Assembly: GCF_040219215.1 (NCBI RefSeq)
Contig: NZ_JAVJSX010000018.1
Span: forward strand, 31,569 to 95,568
Reading direction: 5' to 3'
From: Thalassobaculum_A sp040219215
Lineage (GTDB): Bacteria; Pseudomonadota; Alphaproteobacteria; Thalassobaculales; Thalassobaculaceae
Length of the DNA stretch: 64,000 nucleotides
The stretch's first letter is position 1; every line of letters begins with the position of its first letter. Of the stretch, positions 27,089-34,921 are shown piece after piece. The notes under the pieces were generated by a model that was given only the letters and a program-made list of their open reading frames with translations, had not been told where the DNA came from and did no database searches. The position numbers and the translations under genes are program-made.

Positions 27089-27175
27089 GTTGTTGGCCGG
27101 GTCGGTGGCTCGAAGGCCTTGCCGGTCCGGCGGTCTCGCCCTTCGGGGCGGATCAGGTCCCGGTTTCGCCCGGGT

Positions 27176-27598
27176 TCAGGACTCCGCCGAGATGGTCTCG
27201 GCGTCGGCCGGCACCAGCAGTTCCAAGGCGGTGTAGTCGTCGGAGTACTCGATCACCCGGTGGCGGATTTCCGGCTCCTGGTACATGCAGGAGCCTTCCT
27301 CCATCCGGATCTCGCCGACGCCTTCGAAATGGACGAGCGCCCAGCCTTTCAGGACGTAGACCATCTGGAAGTCGAGCTGGTGGTAATGCAGGTCGCCGGC
27401 GCCCTGGCACGGGCCGTTCGGCCGGTGCACGTGAGCGCGCAGCTTGCCACCGGTCTTCTCGACCATGCCGAGGTCGCGGTAGTCGAAGAAGCCGCGGAAC
27501 CCCGGCTTCCACTCAGCGTCGCGGGCGTGCTGGACGTGCAGGGTGCCGCGGCCGAAGGCCTTGGGTTCGTAGCGGTCGGTATCGGGCGTGGTCGCCAT
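27176..27598 (-). CDS. Cupin-domain protein
   Basis: The 140-residue protein has a single cupin barrel: metal motif 1 around GDLHYHQLDFQMVYVLKGWA, with the expected conserved glutamate replaced or shifted, and motif 2 around PEIRHRVIEYSDD. An N-terminal extension contains FRGFFDYRDLGM. It lies in the transport operon between the dehydrogenase and binding-protein genes, so it may be a small isomerase, decarboxylase or sensor for the imported compound. Substrate unknown. Confidence 0.85.
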   Translation of the reverse strand: MATTPDTDRYEPKAFGRGTLHVQHARDAEWKPGFRGFFDYRDLGMVEKTGGKLRAHVHRPNGPCQGAGDLHYHQLDFQMVYVLKGWALVHFEGVGEIRMEEGSCMYQEPEIRHRVIEYSDDYTALELLVPADAETISAES

Positions 27599-27624
27599 GA
27601 TCGCCTCGTGTCGGTTGGACGGTC

Positions 27625-28545
27625 TCAGGAGCCGGTGCGTGCCATGGGCGTACGGCCGTTCAGGCGGGCCTGCGCGGCGATCAGGTGGCCGACCAGGGCG
27701 TCGCCGAAGCCCAGGTTGCGGGCCTCGACCAGCGCGCGCCGTACCGCATGGCCGAGACCGCCGGTCAGGGGCACCGCATCGGTCATGCGGGTGTAGTAGC
27801 CGAGGTCCTTGGCGGCATTGGCGATGCCGAAGCGCATGCCGTCGAGATTACCGTCCTTGGCGGCCCCGGCGACCATCTGGAAGATCCCGCTGTTGGCCCC
27901 GCCGGCGGATATCACTTCGAACAGGCGGTCCAGGGGCACGCCGACCGCCGAACAGGCCTCGAACGCCTCGGCGATCAGCGATGCCTGGCCCATGGCCAGG
28001 AAGTTGTTGACCAGCTTGAGCTTGTGACCGGCGCCAATCGGTCCGATGTGGAAGATGTTCTCGCAGAACGCCTCCAGCACCGGCCGGATCGCGGCAAAGG
28101 TCTCCGGCTCGGCGCCGACCATGGTGTTGAGGCGCCCGGCTTCGGCCTCGACCGGGGTGCGGGCCAGCGGAGCGTCGACGAAATGGCCGCCGGCGGCGAT
28201 GACCGCGGCGGCAACCCGTTCGGTGGAACTCGGCTCGCTGGTCGAGCAGTCGATCAGCGTGAGCCCGCTTTGACCGGCCGACAGCAGGCCGTCAGTCCCC
28301 ATCACAATACGTTCGACCTGCGGCGAACCTGGAACGCACAGGATCACCACCTCCGAAGCCTCGGCGACGGCGCGCAGCGTGTCGACGACGGTGGCACCCT
28401 CGCGGGACAGGCGATCGGCGCCGGTGCGGTCGCGGTGCGCCGTGACGGCGAGCGTAAAGCCGTTGCGCAGCAGGTTGCTGCCCATGCCCTGACCCATCAT
28501 GCCAAGACCGATGAGCCCGACCGTCGGCTTTCGCGCATCCGTCAT
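27625..28545 (-). CDS. Beta-hydroxyacid dehydrogenase (3-hydroxyisobutyrate dehydrogenase family)
   Basis: The 306-residue protein has the N-terminal Rossmann motif VGLIGLGMMGQGMGSNLLRNG, the substrate-binding segment LIDCSTSEPS, DAPLARTPVEAEAG, and the catalytic lysine in GAGHKLKLVNNFLAMGQ. Enzymes of this family oxidise 3-hydroxyisobutyrate, tartronate semialdehyde reduction products or similar beta-hydroxyacids. It is the first gene of the operon and faces the RpiR regulator; GGAG precedes ATG 28545. Confidence 0.92.
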   Translation of the reverse strand: MTDARKPTVGLIGLGMMGQGMGSNLLRNGFTLAVTAHRDRTGADRLSREGATVVDTLRAVAEASEVVILCVPGSPQVERIVMGTDGLLSAGQSGLTLIDCSTSEPSSTERVAAAVIAAGGHFVDAPLARTPVEAEAGRLNTMVGAEPETFAAIRPVLEAFCENIFHIGPIGAGHKLKLVNNFLAMGQASLIAEAFEACSAVGVPLDRLFEVISAGGANSGIFQMVAGAAKDGNLDGMRFGIANAAKDLGYYTRMTDAVPLTGGLGHAVRRALVEARNLGFGDALVGHLIAAQARLNGRTPMARTGS

Positions 28546-28562
28546 CCACAGGCTCCTTCAAC

Positions 28563-28633
28563 GAAATTGAATAAAATTTCTATCTCGATTAATAGAAAGA
28601 AAATTCACTTTACATGTCAATACTGAAAATTCA
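28563..28633. promoter_or_regulatory. AT-rich operator candidate between RpiR gene and transport operon
   Basis: This 71 bp is strikingly AT-rich for the window. It contains the inverted repeat GAAATT-N6-AATTTC (28563–28568 and 28575–28580) and two direct copies of GAAAATTCA starting 26 bp apart (28599 and 28625). It lies between the divergent dehydrogenase and rpiR-type genes, where an RpiR regulator would bind. Assignment to RpiR is inferred from position and from the A/T-rich palindromes typical of the family. Confidence 0.5.
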
Positions 28634-28726
28634 ACATCATTGCCGAACTGGAATTTCCGTTCGATTCGAGTTGCATGGAGTGGGGCGGTCTCCTATACGC
28701 GCCCGGTCGCAACCGAGGAGTGGCTC

Positions 28727-29593
28727 ATGGCGTCAGACGCTGCAGCCGTACCGGCGTCGTTCGATAGCCTTCGTCATCAGGTGCAGGCCCGCTACGACGG
28801 GTTGAGCCCGCATCTGCAGCGGCTGGCCCGGCTGGCGCTCGAGGATCCGAACAGCTTTGCGCTGGAAACCGTGACCCGGCTTGCCCAGGTTGCAGAGGTC
28901 CAGCCGTCGACACTCATCCGGTTCGCCAAGGAATTCGGCTATTCCGGCTTCTCCGACATGCAGAAGGTGTTCAAGCTGCGCCTGATCGAGGGCGCGCCGG
29001 CCTATCGCGAGCAGATCTACGAGCACCGCCGGCGCCTGGAGGCGACCGCCGAATCCGATCCGATGGCGATCCTGGAGGAGTTTACCGACGCCTCGATCAT
29101 GTGCCTGGAGCGTCTGAAGGACACCGTGTCGCCGGAGTCGCTGGCCAAGGCGATCGAGATGATGGCGACGGCCGAGCACATCTATGTCATCGGCCAGCGC
29201 CGGGCGTTTCCGATCGCCGCTTATCTGGCCTACGGCCTGGCCCGGCTGGAGCATCGCACCCAGTTGCTGGATTTCGTCGGCGGGATGGTGCCGCAGCAGG
29301 CCGCGACCCTGCGGCCGACCGACCTGCTGATCGCCGTGGCATTCGCGGAGTACACCCCGGCGGTGGTCGAGGTGGTGCGGGACGTCCACATCCGAAACAT
29401 TCCCACCCTGACCATCACCGACGTGCCGACCAGCCCGCTGGCCCAGCATGGGACCGTCTATTTCTGTGTCGACGATGCCGACATTCACCGGTTCCGGCCG
29501 ATCTCCGGCTCGATGAGCCTTGCGCAATCGCTGATCATCGGCCTCAGCTACTACAAGGATGCCCGCAAGGAGGGCAGCACGCCGCGATCCTGA
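28727..29593 (+). CDS. MurR/RpiR-family transcriptional regulator
   Basis: The 288-residue protein has an N-terminal helix-turn-helix of the RpiR type (FALETVTRLAQVAEVQPSTL and RFAKEFGYSGFSDMQKVF, residues about 45–85) and a C-terminal SIS domain (IYVIGQRRAFPIAAYLAYGL; TDLLIAVAFAEYTP) that would bind a phosphosugar or related ligand. GAGGAG at 28715–28720 selects ATG 28727. It is divergent from the transport operon and probably controls it; the SIS domain hints at a sugar-derived effector. Confidence 0.93.
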   Translation: MASDAAAVPASFDSLRHQVQARYDGLSPHLQRLARLALEDPNSFALETVTRLAQVAEVQPSTLIRFAKEFGYSGFSDMQKVFKLRLIEGAPAYREQIYEHRRRLEATAESDPMAILEEFTDASIMCLERLKDTVSPESLAKAIEMMATAEHIYVIGQRRAFPIAAYLAYGLARLEHRTQLLDFVGGMVPQQAATLRPTDLLIAVAFAEYTPAVVEVVRDVHIRNIPTLTITDVPTSPLAQHGTVYFCVDDADIHRFRPISGSMSLAQSLIIGLSYYKDARKEGSTPRS

Positions 29594-29635
29594 CGGCGTG
29601 TCCGGCCTGTTGGCTCACACCGGAAGGACGCCGCG

Positions 29636-30373
29636 ATGCTCGAAGAGACCCTGGACATTCAGACCGGCGACGGCGCGATGGAGACCTTCATCTGCCGGCC
29701 GGATCGCGATGGTCCGTTCCGGGCGGTGTTCTTCCTGATGGACGCTCCCGGCATCCGGGAGGAACTGCGCGACATGGCGCGCCGCCTGGCGACCGTCGGC
29801 TACTTCGTGCTTCTGCCGAATCTTTACTACCGCGCCGGCCGCGACACGCTGTACGGCCCGGACGTGCTGACCGCCGGCAGTCCGGATCACACCCGCATGC
29901 GGGCGGTGCGCACCAAGATGACGATTCCGCCGGTCATGGACGACGTGGCGGCCATGCTGGCCTTCGTCGATGCCCGTGACGACGTTCGTCCGGGACAGGT
30001 CGGCTGCCACGGCTACTGCATGAGCGGCCCTTACGCGCTGGCGGCGGCGGCACGATACCCGGACCGGGTGGCGGCGGCCGCGTCATTCTACGGAACCTGG
30101 CTGGTCAGCGAAGCGGTCGAAAGCCCGCACCTGACCCTCGGCCAGGCTAAGGGTGAGTTGTACATCGCCTGCGCCGAACACGACGAACTGGCGCCGCTGC
30201 CGATGGTCGACGAACTGCGCGGGCTGTTCGACGCGTCGGGTGCGCGTGGCGAGTTGGAGATCTACCCCGGCGTCCATCATGGCTTCGGTTTCCCGCAACG
30301 CCCGGTGTACGACAAGCTGGCTGCCGAACGTCACTGGCAGCGGCTTCTGGCGCTGTACCGTCGCAACTTGTGA
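29636..30373 (+). CDS. Dienelactone hydrolase family protein
   Basis: The 245-residue alpha/beta hydrolase has the DLH arrangement: nucleophile cysteine in GCHGYCMSGPYALA, aspartate in CAEHDELAPL and histidine in YPGVHHGF. The N-terminal MEDRDG-like beta region reads GDGAMETFICRPDRDGP. Family members hydrolyse dienelactone or other lactones and esters. It follows the RpiR gene by 42 bp and may act on a lactone derived from the transported compound, which is inferred. Confidence 0.92.
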   Translation: MLEETLDIQTGDGAMETFICRPDRDGPFRAVFFLMDAPGIREELRDMARRLATVGYFVLLPNLYYRAGRDTLYGPDVLTAGSPDHTRMRAVRTKMTIPPVMDDVAAMLAFVDARDDVRPGQVGCHGYCMSGPYALAAAARYPDRVAAAASFYGTWLVSEAVESPHLTLGQAKGELYIACAEHDELAPLPMVDELRGLFDASGARGELEIYPGVHHGFGFPQRPVYDKLAAERHWQRLLALYRRNL

Positions 30374-30470
30374 TGCCCGGCCTCGGGGTGCACCGATGGG
30401 CGTTAACCAATTCTCAATATGGCACGGATACCGTCATCAAACCCGCCCATGCGACCGACCGGGTGCGATA

Positions 30471-30480
30471 ATTACGTAAT
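30471..30480. repeat. Palindrome ATTACGTAAT upstream of PAS protein gene
   Basis: A perfect 10 bp palindrome in an AT-rich stretch (30465–30500), 64 bp before the PAS-protein start. It could be an operator; nothing else in the window repeats it. Confidence 0.25.
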
Positions 30481-30543
30481 ATTTTATGTAATTTGAATCT
30501 GATAATCGGTTCGAACTGCCATCTGCGAAGAAGGGTATGTCCT

Positions 30544-30996
30544 GTGAGCATGGTCAAGTGGATCGACATCACCTCGCCGACCCTGCGCAATGTCCATCAG
30601 ATCTGGTGTGAGATGCGCGGCGATGCACTGATTCCACATCTGAAATCGTACAATACGTTCCTGCCGGTCGCGCACAACGATGACACCATATGCGCAATCT
30701 TTCCGGCGCAGAGCGGGTCGCCGGCGTTCCGCAGCGTGGGCGTGAATCTGGTCTACTACTTTCCGGACGTGTCCGATGGCTTGCCGTTCGCACAGATCAA
30801 ATCGATCATTGCGCGCACCGCGCTGACCGTGCCGTTTCACGAGGTCTGCAGCAACCGCCAACCGGACTGCCGCCGTGCCAAGGTCGGCGGGGGGCTGAAC
30901 GGACGGAGCTATGAGCAGTTGCTCATGCCGTTCGGCGACGATCACCTGAGGGTGTGCCTGGTGCACGCCCTCTTCGAATTCTCGGCGGGGCAGTGA
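30544..30996 (+). CDS. Small PAS-like domain protein
   Basis: The 150-residue protein resembles the PAS_5-type proteins abundant in Rhodospirillales, with an N-terminal region around LRNVHQIWCEMRGDALIPHL and a long central beta region, and no output domain. It may be a sensor subunit or adaptor; function is unknown. GAAGAAGGG at 30527–30535 fits GTG 30544; ATG 30550 is the alternative. The GAF-protein gene follows 12 bp downstream. Confidence 0.65.
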   Translation: MSMVKWIDITSPTLRNVHQIWCEMRGDALIPHLKSYNTFLPVAHNDDTICAIFPAQSGSPAFRSVGVNLVYYFPDVSDGLPFAQIKSIIARTALTVPFHEVCSNRQPDCRRAKVGGGLNGRSYEQLLMPFGDDHLRVCLVHALFEFSAGQ

Positions 30997-31008
30997 AGGG
31001 ATCCGGCA

Positions 31009-31836
31009 ATGAAATGCCCTGAATTTCCGGTTGGTGAGCCCTTTCGGGTCCAGGCGCTGGAAGCGCTGTCGCTTCTCGACTCCGCTCCGGAGACCGACTT
31101 CGACAACCTGGTCGAGCTGGGTCGCAGCCTGTTTCGGGTCCCGATCTGCCTGGTCTCGCTGGTGGACAAGGATCGCCAGTGGTTCAAGGCACGGGCCGGC
31201 CTCGATGCCACCGAGACGCCACGCGACATCTCGTTCTGCGGGCACGCGATCCTGGATCGCGAGGTGCTGGTCGTTCTGGACGCCACCAAGGACGAGCGCT
31301 TTCACGACAATCCACTGGTGGTCGGAGGCCCGGAGATCCGATTCTACGCCGGCGCGCCGATTTCCCTGCCGAACGGCTACAACATCGGCACGGTCTGCAT
31401 CATTTCCCCCGAGGTCCGCGAGTCGTTCACCGAGGTGGAAGCCCGGCAACTGGCAGGTCTGGCCGGTGTCGCGGTCAGCGCCATCAGCGTCCGGGCAATG
31501 CGGCGCGAGATGGACCGGGAGCGCAGCGAGAAGGAACGCTTGCTTCGGGCACTGGAGAGCGTCGAGCAGCCGGTGGCATTGCTTGGCGAGGACGGCGGCA
31601 TCCGATACGTCAACGCGGCGTTCTCGGCGATCTGCCGCGACTACCCGATGCCGGGCGCACCGGTCTTCGGCCTGACCTCGCTGACGGCGGACGACCTCGA
31701 CGACAGCCGTTTCGAGACGTCCGACAGCTACGCCACGGTCCTGACATCGGGTGCCGTAAAGCAGAACGTCACACTGCACCGGGATCTTGACGGATTCATT
31801 CTCGTCGGCTGGGGTGCGCCGAACCGGCACTCTTAG
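31009..31836 (+). CDS. GAF-domain protein with C-terminal PAS-like segment
   Basis: The 275-residue protein has an N-terminal GAF domain of the type found in cyclic-di-GMP enzymes and kinases (LLDSAPETDFDNLVELGRSL; VSLVDKDRQWFKARAGLDAT; SFCGHAI; FYAGAPISLPNGYNIGTVC), a helical linker (RREMDRERSEKERLLRALES) and a partial PAS-like C-terminus (EQPVALLGEDGGIRYVNAAF). No GGDEF, kinase or DNA-binding output is present. It is co-directional with the PAS protein, so the two may form a sensory unit. Confidence 0.85.
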   Translation: MKCPEFPVGEPFRVQALEALSLLDSAPETDFDNLVELGRSLFRVPICLVSLVDKDRQWFKARAGLDATETPRDISFCGHAILDREVLVVLDATKDERFHDNPLVVGGPEIRFYAGAPISLPNGYNIGTVCIISPEVRESFTEVEARQLAGLAGVAVSAISVRAMRREMDRERSEKERLLRALESVEQPVALLGEDGGIRYVNAAFSAICRDYPMPGAPVFGLTSLTADDLDDSRFETSDSYATVLTSGAVKQNVTLHRDLDGFILVGWGAPNRHS

Positions 31837-31857
31837 CCGGGCTGCGCTGTGCCCGCC

Positions 31858-32178
31858 TTAGTGGGGCGTGACCAGCTTGAGTCCCACGATGCCGACGATG
31901 ATCAACGTGATGCAGGCCAGCCGCAGCAGGTCGGCGGACTCCTGGAACAGCACCATGCCGAGAATCGCGGTTCCAACGGTCCCGATCCCGGTCCAGACCG
32001 CGTAGGCGGTGCCAATCGGCAGGGTGCGGACTGCCAAGCCCAGCAGAATGACGCTGATGGTCATCGACGCCGCCGTGGCCACGGTCGGCCACAGCCGGGT
32101 GAACCCCTCGGTGTATTTCAGGCCGATCGCCCAGCCGATCTCGAACACGCCGGCGACGACGAGGGTGAGCCACGCCAT
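31858..32178 (-). CDS. gdx: Guanidinium exporter of the SMR family
   Basis: The 106-residue protein has four membrane helices and SMR sequence: MAWLTLVVAGVFEIGWAIGL with the coupling glutamate near residue 13, then KYTEGFTRLWPT, which marks the Gdx (SugE) branch rather than EmrE, and GTAYAVWTGIGTVG. Gdx exchanges guanidinium for protons. The start ATG 32178 has GGAG upstream; longer in-frame starts would fall inside the riboswitch. Assignment to guanidinium is supported by the guanidine-II riboswitch in its leader. Confidence 0.95.
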   Translation of the reverse strand: MAWLTLVVAGVFEIGWAIGLKYTEGFTRLWPTVATAASMTISVILLGLAVRTLPIGTAYAVWTGIGTVGTAILGMVLFQESADLLRLACITLIIVGIVGLKLVTPH

Positions 32179-32197
32179 GATCCATCTCCGCAATGGG

Positions 32198-32246
32198 GAT
32201 GGGGTCGTCCCCATCGATCGAGCAGGAAAGCCGCCGGGTCGTCCCG
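32198..32246 (-). promoter_or_regulatory. Guanidine-II (mini-ykkC) riboswitch
   Basis: On the minus strand two hairpins share the ACGA tetraloop that defines mini-ykkC: CGGG-ACGA-CCCG (32246–32235) and GATGGGG-ACGA-CCCCATC (32215–32198), joined by a 19 nt linker. The second hairpin ends 19 bp before the gdx start, close to the GGAG Shine-Dalgarno. The class consensus is tandem stem-loops with ACGR loops that dimerise on binding guanidine and free the ribosome site. Placement before a Gdx gene is the commonest context. Confidence 0.88.
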
Positions 32247-32296
32247 CGCCTGCCGGTATGTAGCACCGGCGTCTTGGAACTCAAGCTCGCCGCCGG

Positions 32297-34039
32297 CTAC
32301 AGGGCGCGGGCGGTTTGGTGCCCGACAGCGAAGCCCAACAGGAACTCCCTGACGCCGCGCCGCAGGTTGGCGAGATTGTAGCCGCCTTCCTGCATGATCA
32401 CGGTGCGGTGCCCGCCGCGCCCGATGGCGTCGCCGATTCGGCGCATCCCGTCCCCTGTTACGAAGAAATGCCCGGTCGGATCGCCTTTCATGATGTCGAC
32501 CCCAAGGCTCACGATCAGGTAGTCCGGCTTGAAGGCTTCGATGCGGCGAAGGGCACGCGCCAGCACCGTCAGATACCCGGCGTCGTCGACGCCCGGCCGG
32601 ATCGGATAGTTGCGGTTGAAACCCTCACCGGGGCCGCGCCCGCGTTCGTCGTCGAAACCGGCGAAGAACGGATAGGTCTCTTCCGGGTGGCCGTGGATCG
32701 AGACGGTCAGGACGTCGCTGCGTTCGTAGAAGATGTCCTGCATTCCATTGCCGTGGTGGTGATCGACGTCGAGGATCGCGACCTTCTTGCCCGAAGCCGA
32801 CAGGTAGTGGGCGGCAACGGCGGCGTTGTTGAAGTAGCAGAAACCACCGAACGCCCGCCGTTCGGCATGGTGGCCGGGCGGACGGACGACCACATAGCAC
32901 CAGGGGGCGGACCCGCTGCGAACCAGCTTGGCACCGCTCAACGCCGCATCGACCGCCCGGCGGGCCGCCGGGTAGACGGCGTTGGTCAGCGGGGTCGAGG
33001 TGTCGATGCAGAAGTACCCTGCGCGCATCTCGAAGTTGCGGGGCAGCCGGTCGGGAAAGCGGATCGGAAAGATCTCGGGATAGACGATCCGCTTGTCCGG
33101 CAGGCGTTCGGCGGTCTCCTTCAGAAACTTGACCATCCGCCGATCGTGCACGGCCAGGATGTGTTCGCGGCCCCAATGCTCCGGCTTGTGCTCCGACACC
33201 GGCAAACCTTCGAGCGCCCGGCGGACCGCAGCAACGCGCGAAGGCCGCTCGTAGTAGCCCTTGAACGGCGAGTGCTCGATGGTCGGCGACTCGCCCGACG
33301 TGACCACGATGTCGATCGGGCGGTGCAGCGTGGGCGGCTTCTTCGGCGAGGTCATGTAGCGAGGCGCGCGCACCCGCACCGGGTCGTCGGCGATCGACTT
33401 CAGAAGGCCGGAAACCAGCGGATCGGCAGCGTCGAGCCCGTTCTTGGCCAGCATGATCCGCTCGACCACCGACCGCAGGTACTTGCGGGACATGGGGTTC
33501 TCGTTGCCCATGGCGTCGCACAGCAGCATGTTGCCGTCGCCGAGGTTCGACGGCGTGGCGGTGCGCTCGTATGCAGTTCCGATGACCGGGCGGGCGCCGA
33601 GCCGCTCGTAGAAGGCCAGGCGGCGACGGCTCTCCGGCAGCAATTCGTCGTGTACCAGCGGCCCGGGCTCGTCCGGCAGTGAATCGAGAAAGAACCGCCG
33701 CGCCCCGCGCTTGCGCTGGTCGTCGCGGGTCATCTCGTAGATCGCGCCGCCGATCCCGCGGGCCGATCGGGCCGGGTCGCTCGCGATGTAGTCAAGGTAG
33801 GCGGCCTTCAGGTCAGCGAAGTAGAACGACACCGAGAACCCCAGGATCTTGTTGGCCCGGGTCGCGGCGAGCAACACGGCCTCGCACCGCGGCGGGTTCT
33901 CACCGGTGGCATAGCGGGTGATCTTCTCGACGTAGGGCTCGTTGAACGGGAAGGCCTTCAAGAACACCGATTTTACGCCGTTCAGGTGGGCTTCGAAGCT
34001 GGGATCCGCTCCGGCCATCACCCGCACGAACTTCAGCAT
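32297..34039 (-). CDS. GNAT acetyltransferase–histone deacetylase family fusion protein
   Basis: The 580-residue protein joins an N-terminal GNAT-like domain (about 1–170; LGFSVSFYFADLKAAYLDYI, ARGIGGAIYEMT, RRRLAFYERLGARPV) to a C-terminal HDAC/acetylpolyamine amidohydrolase domain (about 245–575). The latter has the active-site His pair in PPGHHAERRAFGGFCYFNNA, zinc ligands in ILDVDHHHGNGMQDIF and SLGVDIMKGDPTGHF, and MQEGGYN. It could add and remove acetyl groups on polyamines or protein lysines. It lies 50 bp upstream of the gdx riboswitch on the same strand; the substrate is unknown. Confidence 0.92.
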   Translation of the reverse strand: MLKFVRVMAGADPSFEAHLNGVKSVFLKAFPFNEPYVEKITRYATGENPPRCEAVLLAATRANKILGFSVSFYFADLKAAYLDYIASDPARSARGIGGAIYEMTRDDQRKRGARRFFLDSLPDEPGPLVHDELLPESRRRLAFYERLGARPVIGTAYERTATPSNLGDGNMLLCDAMGNENPMSRKYLRSVVERIMLAKNGLDAADPLVSGLLKSIADDPVRVRAPRYMTSPKKPPTLHRPIDIVVTSGESPTIEHSPFKGYYERPSRVAAVRRALEGLPVSEHKPEHWGREHILAVHDRRMVKFLKETAERLPDKRIVYPEIFPIRFPDRLPRNFEMRAGYFCIDTSTPLTNAVYPAARRAVDAALSGAKLVRSGSAPWCYVVVRPPGHHAERRAFGGFCYFNNAAVAAHYLSASGKKVAILDVDHHHGNGMQDIFYERSDVLTVSIHGHPEETYPFFAGFDDERGRGPGEGFNRNYPIRPGVDDAGYLTVLARALRRIEAFKPDYLIVSLGVDIMKGDPTGHFFVTGDGMRRIGDAIGRGGHRTVIMQEGGYNLANLRRGVREFLLGFAVGHQTARAL

Positions 34040-34134
34040 CGCTCCGATCCCCGCCCTGGCTTGAGCCGTAACACTACAGCGATCCGGCCATTGCCGCTCG
34101 CGCTATCGAAGCGGCCCGCCGTTCCTGATGACGC

Positions 34135-34737
34135 TCAGCCTTCGTAGCACGGTGGGTTGAGCCACGGGCTGGTCGCCGGCCGGTGGTCCTTGTACGCCAC
34201 GCTGACCAGGTTGATGCCACGCCGCTTCACCTGGACGGCGGTGAAGCCGGCATCCTTGAGCGCACGGTGCAGCGACTGGACCGTGAACCCGTTGCGATGC
34301 GCCATCTCGACATGCCCGCCCTCGATTGACGGTGCGTGCCCGTAGATCACGTCAAACGGGTAGATCGGCCCGCTGTCGGACATGTACAGCGGCTCGTCGG
34401 AGCGGCCCTGGGCGATCGCCTCGACCGCGTTCTGGATGTCTGGCACGTATACTGCCGCCATTCCGCCGGGCTTCAGGATCCGCAGGAACTCGGACAGCGC
34501 CTTCTTGAGTTCGTGCGGGAACAGGTGCTCAAGATTGTGGCTGGAGAACACCGCGTCGAACTGGTCGTTCGGCACCATCGGCATGTCGGTCATCGAGGCG
34601 ACGATGTCGGGCCGGAGGCCGGGCACGATGTCCAGCGTGGTCTCCTGCCAGTGCGCCGCCGGAAACAGCGGCTGCCCGAGCGCCGACTTGCGCCCGCACC
34701 CGACGTGGAGGAGCTGTTTCATCGCGACGTTGTCCAT
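34135..34737 (-). CDS. Class I SAM-dependent methyltransferase
   Basis: The 200-residue protein has LLHVGCGRKSALGQPLF as motif I, TTLDIVPGLRPDIVAS, SSHNLEHLFPHEL and RILKPGGMAAVYVPDI, the pattern of Methyltransf_11-type enzymes. The C-terminal half includes HGHAP-like DVIYGHAPSIEGGHVEMAHR. The acceptor is unknown. ATG 34737 was chosen; ATG 34722 is also possible and neither has a clear Shine-Dalgarno. Confidence 0.87.
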   Translation of the reverse strand: MDNVAMKQLLHVGCGRKSALGQPLFPAAHWQETTLDIVPGLRPDIVASMTDMPMVPNDQFDAVFSSHNLEHLFPHELKKALSEFLRILKPGGMAAVYVPDIQNAVEAIAQGRSDEPLYMSDSGPIYPFDVIYGHAPSIEGGHVEMAHRNGFTVQSLHRALKDAGFTAVQVKRRGINLVSVAYKDHRPATSPWLNPPCYEG

Positions 34738-34828
34738 ACGGCAAACACGGCAGGCCTTATGGCACGAGGCATGAGCCGGCAAAAGCCCCGCGAGGGGTGG
34801 CTATCGTGGCTTGGACGGTATCGGCGAA

Positions 34829-34903
34829 TGGTGGGCGCGACTGGGATTGAACCAGTGACCTTTCCGGTGTGAACGGAATGCTCTCCCGCTGAGCTACGCG
34901 CCC
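34829..34903 (-). tRNA. tRNA-Val (anticodon CAC)
   Basis: On the minus strand GGGCGCG pairs with CGCGCCC, the D arm is AGCTCAGCGGGAGAGC, the anticodon stem TTCCG/CGGAA encloses TTCACAC (anticodon CAC) and the T arm has GGTTCAATCC. The 3' CCA is encoded. Length 75 nt. Confidence 0.96.
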
Positions 34904-34921
34904 GCCCAGGGAGCCCGGTTT

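Noticed and set aside
22977..27236. A 1419-codon plus-strand open frame antisense to the transport operon
   Set aside because: It is rich in H, D, Q, R and G in no domain pattern and lies opposite seven well-supported genes; long antisense frames are expected at this GC content.
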